In this document: positions 8,425 to 17,353 of the stretch, piece by piece
Position numbering within the stretch: position 1 is the first letter of the stretch
Layout: each line of letters opens with the position of its first letter
Origin: Micromonospora citrea
Lineage (GTDB): Bacteria > Actinomycetota > Actinomycetes > Mycobacteriales > Micromonosporaceae
Assembly: GCF_900090315.1 (NCBI RefSeq)
Contig: NZ_FMHZ01000002.1
Coordinates: 5,736,501 to 5,800,500 of the forward strand
Direction of reading: 5' to 3'
DNA: 64,000 nucleotides
Position numbers and translations under genes: made by a program
Notes under the pieces: generated by a model
What the model was told of the DNA's origin: nothing
The model's input: the letters and a program-made list of their open reading frames with translations, nothing else
The model's database searches: none

Positions 8425-9138
8425 TCAGCCTGCCGCCGTCGGGGCGGGCCGAGGCTGGTCCGACGGCCTCTCCGCCGTAGTGCGCCACCAGTGGCGTGAC
8501 GCCAGCGCGGCCAGCACGGCGCCGGCGGCGTTGACCAGTACGTCATCGACGGAGGAGACCCTGTCCAGCCGTAGGATGTACTGTGCGGTTTCGACCAGGG
8601 CCGAGCAGCCTGCCCCGAGTCCCAGGATCCGCGGCACGGACGCCAGCGCCGCGAACCGCATCGGAGCGAAGAACCCCAGCGCCGCGAAGATCAGCAGGTT
8701 GCCGCCGATTCCGACCGGCCCCATCGTGAGCAGGTCCCGCAGCGGGACCAGGCTCACCCGGCCCGGGGCGATGCCGGCCCCCGGGCCCGGCATCGTGGTC
8801 ATCCATACGAGCGGCACCGTCCCGTAGACCATGCTCACCTCGGCCGTCGACGTCCGCCACGCCGACGTGGGGCCGTCGGCACGTCGGCGGTGCGCCAGGG
8901 CCCACACCACCAGAGCGGCCAGCGGCAGCGCGACCAGCATCATCAGCAGCACCCCGTTGAACGTGTCGTAGCAGCCGTGCCATCGCCCGGCCATGCATCT
9001 CGGAGCGGACATCATGAGCGGCTGCCACACAACGAACGCCGCGCTCGCCAGGCCGAGGATCGCCAGGCTGGCGAGCACGATCCTGCGGGTGCGGCGGGGC
9101 GGGGCTGACGGGGATGCGCTGTGGTTCATGGCTTCCAT
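8425..9138 (-). CDS. VanZ-like membrane protein
   Basis: A 237-residue membrane protein with four to five hydrophobic helices. The C-terminal half has the VanZ-like pattern, GGNLLIFAALGFFAPM, then SALVETAQYIL and SVDDVLVNAAGAVLA, in which a conserved E-x-x-Q and DDVxxNxxG stand out. VanZ proteins confer low-level teicoplanin resistance in enterococci; in actinomycetes their role is unknown. ATG 9138 and ATG 9129 are both possible. The 43-bp promoter element ends only 16 bp upstream of 9138. It leads the two-component operon. Confidence 0.82.
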   Translation of the reverse strand: MEAMNHSASPSAPPRRTRRIVLASLAILGLASAAFVVWQPLMMSAPRCMAGRWHGCYDTFNGVLLMMLVALPLAALVVWALAHRRRADGPTSAWRTSTAEVSMVYGTVPLVWMTTMPGPGAGIAPGRVSLVPLRDLLTMGPVGIGGNLLIFAALGFFAPMRFAALASVPRILGLGAGCSALVETAQYILRLDRVSSVDDVLVNAAGAVLAALASRHWWRTTAERPSDQPRPAPTAAG

Positions 9139-9153
9139 TGGAGACGGCGGGCC

Positions 9154-9196
9154 GTTGCGGTGGCGTATGCACTTTTGGATACGTGCGCGATACACG
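9154..9196 (-). promoter_or_regulatory. 43-bp promoter element, copy 1
   Basis: Matches 39 of 43 positions with copy 2 at 10816-10858. Read in the direction of the VanZ-like gene, it has two GTATC half-sites 11 bp apart (GTGTATCGCG, ACGTATCC), then GCATACG, so that CGTAT-N10-ATACG is an inverted repeat. The gene starts 16-25 bp downstream. Likely operator and/or promoter core, perhaps for the adjacent OmpR-type regulator. Confidence 0.65.
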
Positions 9197-9215
9197 GAAT
9201 CCCGGCGTCGTCGCC

Positions 9216-9256
9216 CGGCACCCCGGCTGCGACCGGGGCCCGCAGCCGGGGTGCCG
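9216..9256. terminator. perfect 16-bp-stem hairpin
   Basis: Arms CGGCACCCCGGCTGCG and CGCAGCCGGGGTGCCG with a 9-nt loop. It lies 240 bp beyond the stop of the serine hydrolase gene and upstream of copy 1 of the promoter element, abutting the Tn3 relic. No U-tract. A terminator for the serine hydrolase transcript, or part of the lost transposon. Confidence 0.5.
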
Positions 9257-9414
9257 ACGTCGATGGGCGACCGGTCCACGATTCGGACGGTCAGCGCTTG
9301 CTCGGCCTGGTGCAGCGCGAAGCGCACGACCCGGTCGATGCGCCCGCTCACCGGCGGCTCGATCTGCTCCGTCCGGCAGCCACCAGCAGCTCCGCTGCGC
9401 GGAGCCCTGCACAA
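9257..9414 (-). pseudogene. Tn3-family transposase fragment
   Basis: The minus strand reads CRTEQIEPPVSGRIDR, then VVRFALHQAEQALTVRIVDR. The I-E-P-P-x-x-x-R-I-x-R-x-V-x-x-A-L-H-Q-A-E pattern is a hallmark of the N-terminal third of Tn3-family TnpA proteins. About 45 residues survive of roughly 1000; the likeness stops at the 16-bp hairpin (9216-9256). A relic of a past insertion between the VanZ-like operon and the serine hydrolase gene. Confidence 0.6.
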
Positions 9415-9496
9415 CTACGCCCATGCCTTCTCCGATGGGCTCGCATCGACGAATCATGACTCACACCGCTCCAGGCCGTGTCGCGAGCAAACTGCC

Positions 9497-10735
9497 TCAG
9501 CCACCCGACCCGTCACCGCGCGAAGCCCCGGTGATGGCCTGCATCTCCCGCCCGATCATGTCCTGCAGCGGCGCGCCGTCGCGGTTGCTGAGGATGACGC
9601 CGACCCAGCCGGTGTCCGGGTAGATGCTCCAGTTGGCGCCGACACCGGGATTGCCCCCGGCGCGCTGGAACATCCACTGGCCGCCGACGATGCGGATCGG
9701 GATCCCGTACGTCCCGAACGACCCCGGCCTGTGGGGGATCTTGGCCCCGGTGAGCACGTCGGCCCAGGGCCTGTCCAGCACCGTGCCGTCGCTCAGCGCC
9801 TGGGCGAACCGGACCAGATCCGGCGCGGTGGCGAAGCCGCCGTCTCCGGGGGCGTCGATGAAGGCGCGGCCCGGGTTCTTGCCGAGTACGTACGGGTACG
9901 GGCTGCCCTGGTCCAAGTTGCGAACGGCGTCCACCACGCTGCCGTCGGCAAGCGTCATGTACGGGTGCGCGATGTGCGCGTCGGTGAGCCACTGCGGCCG
10001 GGTGTAGAACGCCGAGCCGGTCATGCCGCAGCGCCGGAAGATGTTCTCCTGGACGTAGTCCCAGTACGTCGTGCCGGCCACGGCCTCCACGATCAGCGCG
10101 GAAATGGTGACCTCCGCCTCCGCGTGGCGGGTGCCGGGAAGGCCCGGGACGCCCACCAGTTTCGCCTGCCGGGCCCGCTGCTCGTAGTACTCGTGCACCT
10201 CATCCCGGCTCTGGAAGACGCGTTGCACGTCCTCATCCGGGGACTCCAGCCCGGAAGTGCCGGTCAGCAGGTGGTGGATGTTCACCTGGTCGGCGATGTC
10301 CGTGGCGAAGCCGGTCAGGTGGGTGCCCACCGTGTCCGACAGCCACAGCTTGCCCTGCTGGGCCAGCTGCAAGATGGCCACCGCGTGGAACGGCTTGCCC
10401 GCCGAGCTGAGGCTGAATGCCGTGCCCTCATGGTTGCGGATCCCCTTCTCCTGGTCGGCCATGCCGTAGCTGCGGGACAGCACCGTCCGGCCCCGGTGCG
10501 ACAGCAGCACCACACCGGAGAACTTGCCCTCGGCGGCCAACCGGGCCACGTACCGGTCGTAGGCTCCGCCGGGAAGGGTGTCCGGCGGAATCCGGTCCGG
10601 CGCGGCGGGGGTGGTGCCGGCGTGGCTGATCCCGGCGCTCACCAGCGGCACGGCGGCCACCGCGCCGGCGGCCGCCAACCCGCCCCATTTGACCAGCCGC
10701 CGCCGGTCGATGCCACGTACCGAATCCGAGTCCAT
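9497..10735 (-). CDS. Tat-exported serine hydrolase (beta-lactamase/DD-peptidase family)
   Basis: A 412-residue class C beta-lactamase-like protein. The start ATG 10735 has GGAAGG 9 nt upstream and yields a Tat-type signal (DRRRLVKWGG then a hydrophobic stretch ending near SHAG, residue 40). The catalytic SxxK is SAGK at 111-114. Members are DD-carboxypeptidases, esterases or lactamases acting outside the membrane; the exact reaction is unknown. Its promoter region carries copy 2 of the 43-bp element, 81 bp before the start, which suggests joint control with the VanZ-like/two-component operon and so a cell-wall role. Confidence 0.88.
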   Translation of the reverse strand: MDSDSVRGIDRRRLVKWGGLAAAGAVAAVPLVSAGISHAGTTPAAPDRIPPDTLPGGAYDRYVARLAAEGKFSGVVLLSHRGRTVLSRSYGMADQEKGIRNHEGTAFSLSSAGKPFHAVAILQLAQQGKLWLSDTVGTHLTGFATDIADQVNIHHLLTGTSGLESPDEDVQRVFQSRDEVHEYYEQRARQAKLVGVPGLPGTRHAEAEVTISALIVEAVAGTTYWDYVQENIFRRCGMTGSAFYTRPQWLTDAHIAHPYMTLADGSVVDAVRNLDQGSPYPYVLGKNPGRAFIDAPGDGGFATAPDLVRFAQALSDGTVLDRPWADVLTGAKIPHRPGSFGTYGIPIRIVGGQWMFQRAGGNPGVGANWSIYPDTGWVGVILSNRDGAPLQDMIGREMQAITGASRGDGSGG

Positions 10736-10815
10736 GCTCACGGTCCTTCCCGGTCGAAAATCTGGCGCTGACATTGATGCGCCGCGGTTCGTCCCTCCAC
10801 TGAAGACGTCAGGCT

Positions 10816-10858
10816 GTTGCGGTGGCGTATGCGTTTTTCGATACGTCCGCGATACACG
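10816..10858 (-). promoter_or_regulatory. 43-bp promoter element, copy 2
   Basis: Differs from copy 1 at four positions only. The GTATC direct repeats (11 bp apart) and the flanking TGCGGTGGCG-type block are conserved. It precedes the serine hydrolase start by 81 bp, against 16 bp for copy 1, so the two genes differ in leader length or the element is a shared operator rather than a fixed promoter core. Confidence 0.65.
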
Positions 10859-11034
10859 TTCCGGGAAGAACACTGGTCGTCGTGTGCCGTGGCGATCTCG
10901 CGCGCAACCTCGTCGGCGCAGGCGCGTCGAGGCGGCGCTCAGGTGGGTCGGGATCGCGGGCGAGGGGGTGGCCGTTGCCGGGCTGTCTCGCACGGAGCTG
11001 CTCGACCTCGGCCTGAGCGCGAGGGGCGTCTGCC

Positions 11035-11151
11035 ATGACCCAGGGAAGAGCCAACGCGTGGAAGGTCGGCCATGTGGTGGATGTCCTGGAGCGTGAGGTC
11101 TTCTCGGAGGCGGAGGCTGCCCGGCTGCTGCGGGTGGCGCGGCACGTACGT
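11035..11151 (+). pseudogene. truncated DUF433/HTH-type protein
   Basis: Reads VDVLEREVFSEAEAARLLRV, the usual N-terminal wing of actinobacterial DUF433/MerR-like antitoxin-type proteins, in which this is normally followed by a segment like PSTLHYWLEG. Here the sequence departs straight after RVA (RHVRARRPG...). Only about 30 residues of a normal 200 or so remain. A toxin-antitoxin or regulatory gene has probably been cut. The rest of the intergenic stretch (10859-11258) shows no gene. Confidence 0.4.
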
Positions 11152-11258
11152 GCGCGTCGCCCAGGCGACGGCACTGCAACGGTTTCGTCAACCACTCGCC
11201 CGGATGTCGGACACCACCGCCACCAGTCGATCGCGCCGCTTGCTGGACGGCCCGCCGC

Positions 11259-11963
11259 TCACCGGCCGGGACGCGGCGCGAAGGCGCAGAACTCGTTGCC
11301 CTCCGGGTCGGCCAGGACCCACCAGTCGACGGCGTCGTCCGGCTCGCGCAGCAGCGTCGCGCCGGCCCGGATCAGTGCGGTCGGCTCCGGGGCGCTCAGG
11401 TCGACGTCCCAGTGCATCCGGTTCTTGACCGACTTGCGTTCCGGTACCGGGACGAACACCCACCAGTCCCACGGGAAGCCGGCGGCGTCCACCACGAACG
11501 CGACGCCCGTGGCGCTGGTGTCGGCCTTGCCGCCGGTCACGCCGGCCCACCAGGCGGCCTGGGCGGCGGGGTCGGCCGCGTCGACGACCAGCTCGAACGG
11601 GCCGGGTCGGGCGTCCTCCCCGGGCGGGAACGCGCAGAACTGGTTGCCGTCCGGGTCGGCCAGCACCCACCACTCGACCTCCGCGTCCGGCTCGCGCACG
11701 AGCCGGGCGCCGGCCGCCAGCAGTGCCGCCGGGTCGGCCTGGGGCAGCCGCAGGTCCAGGTGTACGCGGGTCTTGGCCGTACGCGGCTCGGGCACCCGGT
11801 TGACCCAGATCGACTCGGCGTCGGCGCCGGCCGCCCGGGGGTCGACGCGGGTGTCGCCGTCGCCGAGGTCCACCAGTTCCCCGCCGAGCACCCGGGACCA
11901 GAACGCTCCCGTCTCGCGGGGGTCGGCGGCGTCCAGACAGAGATCCTTGAAGCGCGCGATCAC
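11259..11963 (-). CDS. VOC family protein (two glyoxalase-like domains)
   Basis: A 234-residue protein of two tandem vicinal-oxygen-chelate domains. The first covers about 1-115 (FKDLCLDAADPRETGAFW to WWVLADPDGNQFCAF), the second about 120-234 (FELVVDAADPAAQAAWW to WWVLADPEGNEFCAF). The repeated ADP-GN-FCAF ending marks each module. GTG 11963 was chosen because GATGGGGG lies just upstream and the first beta strand follows at once. Such actinobacterial proteins are usually annotated as glyoxalase/bleomycin-resistance-like with unknown ligand. Monocistronic. Confidence 0.88.
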   Translation of the reverse strand: MIARFKDLCLDAADPRETGAFWSRVLGGELVDLGDGDTRVDPRAAGADAESIWVNRVPEPRTAKTRVHLDLRLPQADPAALLAAGARLVREPDAEVEWWVLADPDGNQFCAFPPGEDARPGPFELVVDAADPAAQAAWWAGVTGGKADTSATGVAFVVDAAGFPWDWWVFVPVPERKSVKNRMHWDVDLSAPEPTALIRAGATLLREPDDAVDWWVLADPEGNEFCAFAPRPGR

Positions 11964-12145
11964 GCCCCCATCATCCCGCCCGATCCGGCCCGGCCCGGCC
12001 CGCCACGCCCGCCCCCACCTTCCACCGACCACTCCGCCTCTTCACCCGCCAGCCCGTTGAAAACGAAGTTGGCTGCGGCGGCGCGGACGATTCGCGTCGA
12101 CGACCTCATGATCAACCGGATGAGGGGGCGGGAGGACGGAGGAGG

Positions 12146-12724
12146 TCAGTGGCGGGCGCGCTTGACCTCGTGGAAGGCGGGCATGCGGATCAGGGGGAGC
12201 AGCGAGTCCCAGATGGTCAGGGCGTCGTCGGTGCCGGGCACCTCGGTCAGGATCGGGCCGTGCACGCCCCGGTCGGCGCCGGGCACCATCAGCACCGGTG
12301 AGCCGACGTCGGGGCCGGCGGAGGCGTACGCCAGCGCGTGCGACTCGCGTACCGCGTCGTCCCAGCGGTCGTCGTCGAGGGCCGGCGCGGCCTCCCGCAG
12401 GCCCGCCGCCTCGACGGCCGCGTCCACGATCTTCGGCGACAGCGGGTTGCCGGCGTCGTGGCTGCGGGCCCCGACCTCGGCGTAGAAGCGGGCGACGGCG
12501 TCGTGGCGGCCGTCGGCGCGCAGCGCCTCCACCAGTCGCAGCGCCCGGCTGGAGGCGGCCAGCGCCTCGGCGAACTGCGGCGCGACGTCGCCCTCGTTGA
12601 GGATGGCCAGGCTGAACGCCCGCCACTCGACGTGCAGGGTGCGGGCGTCGGCGACGGCGACCAGCCAGCGGGAGGTGCGCCAGGTCCACGGGCAGGCCGG
12701 GTCGAAGAAGAAGGTGGCGTCCAT
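12146..12724 (-). CDS. DsbA-like protein of the Rv2466c (mycothiol nitroreductase) family
   Basis: A 192-residue thioredoxin-fold protein close in layout to M. tuberculosis Rv2466c, a mycothiol-dependent reductase: FDPACPWTWRTSRWL, FSLAILNE, then a helical insert and a C-terminal segment ending FHEVKRAR. The active site is C11-P-W-T14, where Rv2466c has CPWC, so the resolving cysteine is missing and a monothiol mechanism with mycothiol is likely. ATG 12724 has TAGGCT 6 nt upstream (12731-12736), a leaderless layout. No operon partner. Confidence 0.85.
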   Translation of the reverse strand: MDATFFFDPACPWTWRTSRWLVAVADARTLHVEWRAFSLAILNEGDVAPQFAEALAASSRALRLVEALRADGRHDAVARFYAEVGARSHDAGNPLSPKIVDAAVEAAGLREAAPALDDDRWDDAVRESHALAYASAGPDVGSPVLMVPGADRGVHGPILTEVPGTDDALTIWDSLLPLIRMPAFHEVKRARH

Positions 12725-12957
12725 CGGCCGAGCCTACGGTCGGCGGGGGCGGCCCGCACGGCGGTGAACCACGCCACACCGGGCTCTGTCGGGGCCGTCT
12801 CACCAGCGCCAGGTTTCGCCGCTTCGCAGGTCGGGCAGTGTTGGGGCCACGAAACCCCGGGGTCGCAGATTTTCGCTGGTCAGCGCCCTGAGAGTTCCGC
12901 CGTGCGCCGGGGCACGGAGCCCCACCCCGGCTTTGGCCGACACGAGGGGAGGGGCGA

Positions 12958-14247
12958 ATGAGCGACCCTGACAAGGCCCGACGCCGCAGGCGGCCCCGCG
13001 CACGCGCGATGGCCGCCGCCGCGGCGTTGACGCTGGTGGCGCCGACGGTGGCCGCCTGCGGTTCCGGCGGGGACGGCGGAACGCCCACGATCAATCTGTA
13101 CTACCCGCCGGAGCAGAACCTGCAGAAGGTCGTCGACGACTGCAACGCGCAGGCCCAGGGGCGTTACCAGATCGCCTACCGGGTGCTGCCGCGGCAGGCC
13201 GACGACCAGCGGGTGCAGATGGTGCGCCGGCTGGCCGCGCAGGACAGCGGCATGGACGTGCTCGGCCTCGACGTGACCTGGACCCAGGAGTTCGCCAGCG
13301 CCGACTGGATCCTGGAGTGGACCGGGCAGGACAAGGCCGAGGTGGAGCAGGGCACCCTCGCCGGCCCACTCGAAACGGCCCGCTACCAGGACAAGCTCTA
13401 CGGCGCGCCGAAGAACACCAACGTGCAGCTGCTCTGGTACCGCAAGGACCTCGTGCCCGAGCCGCCGAAGACGTGGGACCAGATGATCTCCACGGCCCAG
13501 GAGTTGAAGCAGCAGGGCAAGCCCCACCAGGTGCTCACCATGGGCGCCCAGTACGAGGGCCTCGTCGTGCTCTACAACACCCTCGCCGAGAGCGCCGGCG
13601 GCAAGATCCTCAGCGACGACGGCGAGCAGGCCGTGATGGACGCCGGCACCGTCCGGGCGTTGGAGCAGCTCCAGCGGTTCGCCACGTCGGGCGTGACGTC
13701 GCCGTCGTTCAGCAACGCCACCGAGGACCCGGTGCGGCTGGAGTTCCAGTCCGGCAACGGCGCGTTCCAGGTCAACTGGCCGTTCGTCTATCCGGCGATG
13801 CAGGAAGCCAACCCGGAGCTGGCGAAGCAGGTCGGCTGGGCGCGGGTCCCGGGCGTCGACGAGAACACCCCGAGCAAGGTCACCATCGGCGGGGTCAACA
13901 TGGCCGTCAGCGCGTACTCGAAGCACCCCGAGGAGTCCTTCGAGGCGGCCCGGTGCATCCGCAACGAGAAGAACCAGAAGTTCTCCGCGGTCAACGACGG
14001 CGTGCCGCCGACCATCGAGAAGGTCTACGCCGACCCGGAGATGGCCGAGGCGTACCCGATGCGGGACACCATCCTCGAAGAGCTCAAGGACCCGGCGGTC
14101 CGGCCGCTGACCCCGGCGTACCAGAGCATCTCCACCGTCATGTCGGCGATCCTGTCGCCACCGTCGGCCATCGACCCGCAGCGGACCGCCGACGAGCTGC
14201 GCGACGCCATCGCCGACGCCCTCGAATCGAAGGGGGTCCTGCCGTGA
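12958..14247 (+). CDS. lpqY: trehalose-type ABC importer, substrate-binding lipoprotein (LpqY-like)
   Basis: A 429-residue extracellular sugar-binding protein. A twin-arginine-rich N-terminus and hydrophobic stretch lead to a lipobox ending at Cys34 (TVAAC), so it is a membrane-anchored lipoprotein. The mature part has the family-1 binding-protein layout, with YGAPKNTNVQLLWYRKD and a late MAVSAYSKHPEESFEAARC. Gene order binding protein-permease-permease-ATPase equals lpqY-sugA-sugB-sugC of M. tuberculosis, which imports trehalose. That specificity is inferred from order and likeness. GAGGGGAGGGG precedes the ATG. The 230-bp upstream region has several short palindromes (for example CCCCGGGG) but no recognisable operator. 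Confidence 0.88.
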   Translation: MSDPDKARRRRRPRARAMAAAAALTLVAPTVAACGSGGDGGTPTINLYYPPEQNLQKVVDDCNAQAQGRYQIAYRVLPRQADDQRVQMVRRLAAQDSGMDVLGLDVTWTQEFASADWILEWTGQDKAEVEQGTLAGPLETARYQDKLYGAPKNTNVQLLWYRKDLVPEPPKTWDQMISTAQELKQQGKPHQVLTMGAQYEGLVVLYNTLAESAGGKILSDDGEQAVMDAGTVRALEQLQRFATSGVTSPSFSNATEDPVRLEFQSGNGAFQVNWPFVYPAMQEANPELAKQVGWARVPGVDENTPSKVTIGGVNMAVSAYSKHPEESFEAARCIRNEKNQKFSAVNDGVPPTIEKVYADPEMAEAYPMRDTILEELKDPAVRPLTPAYQSISTVMSAILSPPSAIDPQRTADELRDAIADALESKGVLP

Positions 14248-14293
14248 GCGAGCGCACCGGGCGACCCGACGCCGACGGCCGGGAGGTGGGGGC

Positions 14294-15289
14294 ATGAGCG
14301 TCAACGCCACCCCGGCGGGCGCCGACGTGACCGCCGAGGAGACGGCCCGTCCCGACCGGCACGCCGCGGTGCCGGCCCAGCGGGGCGGGCGCGGCCGCAA
14401 GGCCCCGCTGAGCGAGAACAAGAAGGCCGAGCGGCGGCTGGGCTGGCTGCTCTGCGCGCCCGCCGCGCTGGTCATGGTGCTGGTGACCGCGTACCCGATC
14501 ATCTACTCGGTCTGGCTGTCGCTGCAGCGCTTCGACCTGCGTTTTCCCGACGAGCGTGAGTTCATCGGGCTGGAGAACTACGTCACCGTGCTGACCAACG
14601 AGTTCTGGTGGACGGCGTTCGGGGTCACCGCGCTGATCACCGTGGTCACGGTCGCGGTCGAGCTGGTGCTCGGCATGGGGCTCGCGCTGATCATGCACCG
14701 TACGCTGGTCGGCCGGGGCCTAGTGCGCACCTCCGCGTTGATTCCGTACGGCATCGTCACGGTGGTCGCCGCGTTCTCCTGGCGGTACGCGTGGACGCCG
14801 GGGACCGGCTACCTGGCGAACCTGTTCAGCGACGGCGCGCCGCTGACCGAGCGGGCCAGCTCGCTGGCGATCATCATGCTGGCCGAGATCTGGAAGACCA
14901 CGCCGTTCATGGCGCTGCTGCTGATGGCCGGCCTGGCGCTGGTGCCGGAGGACCTGCTCAAGGCCGCCTCCACCGACGGCGCCACCGCCTGGCAGCGGTT
15001 CACGAAGGTGATGCTGCCGGTGATGAAGCCGGCGATCCTGGTCGCGCTGCTGTTCCGCACCCTGGACGCGTTCCGGGTGTTCGACAACATCTTCGTGCTC
15101 ACCGCGGGCGGCAACGAGACCTCGTCGGTGTCGATGCTCGCCTACAACAACCTGATCCGGGGCCTGAACCTCGGTATCGGGTCGACGATGTCGGTGTTGA
15201 TCTTCCTCACCGTGGCGATCATCGCCTTCGTCTTCGTGAAGCTGTTCGGTACCGCTGCCCCCGGCAGCGACGACGGGGAGAGGCGCTGA
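14294..15289 (+). CDS. sugA: sugar ABC transporter permease (SugA-like)
   Basis: A 331-residue inner-membrane permease. After a 50-residue hydrophilic lead come six membrane helices, beginning [20 protein letters not shown]. The cytoplasmic loop that contacts the ATPase carries the EAA motif ([20 protein letters not shown]). GGGAGGTGGGGG lies just ahead of ATG 14294. It starts 46 bp after lpqY and its stop is one base before sugB, so the operon is tight. Partner of SugB in the transport channel. Confidence 0.9.
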   Translation: MSVNATPAGADVTAEETARPDRHAAVPAQRGGRGRKAPLSENKKAERRLGWLLCAPAALVMVLVTAYPIIYSVWLSLQRFDLRFPDEREFIGLENYVTVLTNEFWWTAFGVTALITVVTVAVELVLGMGLALIMHRTLVGRGLVRTSALIPYGIVTVVAAFSWRYAWTPGTGYLANLFSDGAPLTERASSLAIIMLAEIWKTTPFMALLLMAGLALVPEDLLKAASTDGATAWQRFTKVMLPVMKPAILVALLFRTLDAFRVFDNIFVLTAGGNETSSVSMLAYNNLIRGLNLGIGSTMSVLIFLTVAIIAFVFVKLFGTAAPGSDDGERR

Positions 15290-15290
15290 G

Positions 15291-16124
15291 ATGGCCGAGA
15301 CCACCACCCGGGCCAAGCTGCGCTGGGGCCTGCTGGACGCCATCGTGGTCGTCTTCGCGCTGGTGCCGGTGCTGTGGATCATGTCGTTGTCGTTCAAGAC
15401 GCCCGCGACCCTGACCGACGGGAAGTTCATCCCGCGCGAGTGGACGCTGGACAACTACCGGAGCATCTTCTCCACCGACCAGTTCGTCCGGGCCCTGGTC
15501 AACTCGATCGGCATCGCCCTGATCGCCACGCTGATCGCCGTGGTGCTCGGCGCGATGGCCGCGTACGCGATCTCCCGGCTGGACTTCCCCGGCAAGCGGC
15601 TGCTGGTCGGCGTCTCGCTGCTGATCGCGATGTTCCCGCAGGTGTCGCTGGTGTCGCCGCTGTTCGAGATCGAGCGGCAGCTCGGCCTCTTCGACACGTG
15701 GCCGGGCCTGATCCTGCCGTACATCACCTTCGCGCTGCCGCTGGCGATCTACACGCTGTCGGCGTTCTTCAAGCAGATCCCGTGGGACCTGGAGAAGGCG
15801 GCGAAGATGGACGGCGCGACGCAGGGCCAGGCGTTCCGGCGGGTCATCGCCCCGCTGGCCGCGCCCGGGCTGTTCACCACGGCGATCCTGGTCTTCATCT
15901 TCTGCTGGAACGACTTCCTCTTCGCCATCACGCTGACCTCGACCGAGCGGGCCCGCACGGTGCCGGTGGCGCTGTCGTTCTTCACCGGCGAGTCGCAGTT
16001 CGAGGACCCCACCGGGGCGATCTGCGCCGCCGCCGTGGTGATCACCATTCCGATCATCCTGTTCGTCCTCTTCTTCCAGCGCCGCATCGTCTCCGGCCTG
16101 ACCTCCGGCGCAGTCAAGGGATAG
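15291..16124 (+). CDS. sugB: sugar ABC transporter permease (SugB-like)
   Basis: A 277-residue permease with six membrane helices and the EAA loop ([20 protein letters not shown]). ATG 15291 follows GAGAGGCG and the sugA stop by one base. It is the second half of the membrane channel. The next gene, the ATPase, begins 9 bp after its stop. Confidence 0.9.
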   Translation: MAETTTRAKLRWGLLDAIVVVFALVPVLWIMSLSFKTPATLTDGKFIPREWTLDNYRSIFSTDQFVRALVNSIGIALIATLIAVVLGAMAAYAISRLDFPGKRLLVGVSLLIAMFPQVSLVSPLFEIERQLGLFDTWPGLILPYITFALPLAIYTLSAFFKQIPWDLEKAAKMDGATQGQAFRRVIAPLAAPGLFTTAILVFIFCWNDFLFAITLTSTERARTVPVALSFFTGESQFEDPTGAICAAAVVITIPIILFVLFFQRRIVSGLTSGAVKG

Positions 16125-16133
16125 GTGGTAGTC

Positions 16134-17339
16134 ATGGCTGACATCGTGCTCGACAAGGTGAGCAAGAGGTTCCCGGACGGGACCACGGCGGTGCGGGACG
16201 TCGACCTGGAGATCGCCGACGGCGAGTTCGTGATCCTGGTCGGCCCGTCCGGCTGCGGGAAGTCGACCACCCTCAACATGATCGCGGGCCTGGAGGACAT
16301 CAGCTCCGGCGAGCTGCGCATCGGCGGCGAGCGGGTCAACGACAAGGCTCCCCGGGACCGGGACATCGCGATGGTGTTCCAGTCGTACGCGCTCTACCCG
16401 AACATGACCGTGCGGGAGAACATGGCGTTCCCGCTGCGGCTGGCGAAGCTCGACAAGGAGACGATCAACCGGAAGGTGGAGGAGGCGGCGAAGGTCCTGG
16501 AGCTGTCGGCGCTGCTGGACCGCAAGCCGGCGAACCTCTCCGGCGGCCAGCGCCAGCGGGTGGCGATGGGTCGGGCGATCGTCCGGCAGCCCAAGGCGTT
16601 CCTGATGGACGAGCCGCTGTCCAACCTGGACGCGAAGCTGCGGGTGCAGATGCGCACCGTCGTGTCGCGCCTGCAGAAGAAGCTCGGCACCACGACCGTC
16701 TACGTCACCCACGACCAGACCGAGGCGATGACGCTCGGCGACCGCGTGGTGATCATGCGGGGCGGCGCGGTGCAGCAGGTCGGCCCGCCGCAGGAGCTGT
16801 ACGACCACCCCCGCAACCTCTTCGTCGCCGGGTTCATCGGCTCGCCGTCGATGAACTTCCTGCACGCCGCCGTCGAGGACGGCAAGCTGCGTACGGCGCT
16901 GGGCGACGTGCCGATCGGCGAGCGGATCCGGCGCGAGCTGGAGGGGGCCGACGCGCCGCGCGAGCTGATCCTCGGCATCCGCCCGGAGCACTTCGAGGAC
17001 GCCGCGCTGATCGACGACGACACCCGGCGCCGGGGCATGGAGTTCGAGGCGCCGGTGGACATCGTCGAGTCGATGGGCTCCGACAAGTACGTCTACTTCA
17101 CCGTCGAGGGGGAGCGGGCCAGCGCCGCCGAGCTGGAGGAACTCGCCGCCGACGCGGGCGCCGACTTCAGCGGCGGCGGCGCCAGCCTGGTGACCCGGCT
17201 GTCGGCCGAGTCCCCGGTCGAGGAGGGGCAGCCGCGGCGGGTCTGGTTCAACCTGGAGAAGATCCACCTGTTCGACCCGTCCAACGGGCGCAACCTGACC
17301 CTGCACGAGGGCCGGGCGGCGGGCGCGCTCGCCGACTGA
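16134..17339 (+). CDS. sugC: sugar ABC transporter ATPase (SugC-like)
   Basis: A 401-residue MalK-type ATPase. Walker A GPSGCGKSTT at 37-46, signature LSGGQ at 135-139, Walker B FLMDE with Glu160, D-loop SNLDAKLR, and switch His in VTHDQTEAMT. The C-terminal third is an OB/TOBE regulatory domain (LGIRPEHFED). ATG 16134 is preferred over in-frame GTG 16125, which overlaps the ribosome site AGGTGG. It closes the importer operon; a hairpin follows at 17354. Confidence 0.93.
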   Translation: MADIVLDKVSKRFPDGTTAVRDVDLEIADGEFVILVGPSGCGKSTTLNMIAGLEDISSGELRIGGERVNDKAPRDRDIAMVFQSYALYPNMTVRENMAFPLRLAKLDKETINRKVEEAAKVLELSALLDRKPANLSGGQRQRVAMGRAIVRQPKAFLMDEPLSNLDAKLRVQMRTVVSRLQKKLGTTTVYVTHDQTEAMTLGDRVVIMRGGAVQQVGPPQELYDHPRNLFVAGFIGSPSMNFLHAAVEDGKLRTALGDVPIGERIRRELEGADAPRELILGIRPEHFEDAALIDDDTRRRGMEFEAPVDIVESMGSDKYVYFTVEGERASAAELEELAADAGADFSGGGASLVTRLSAESPVEEGQPRRVWFNLEKIHLFDPSNGRNLTLHEGRAAGALAD

Positions 17340-17353
17340 CGCGACGACGCGCG

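Noticed and set aside
12725..12957. possible riboswitch before the lpqY-like gene
   Set aside because: Small palindromes are present, but no conserved core of a known actinobacterial riboswitch (such as ydaO/c-di-AMP) could be matched.
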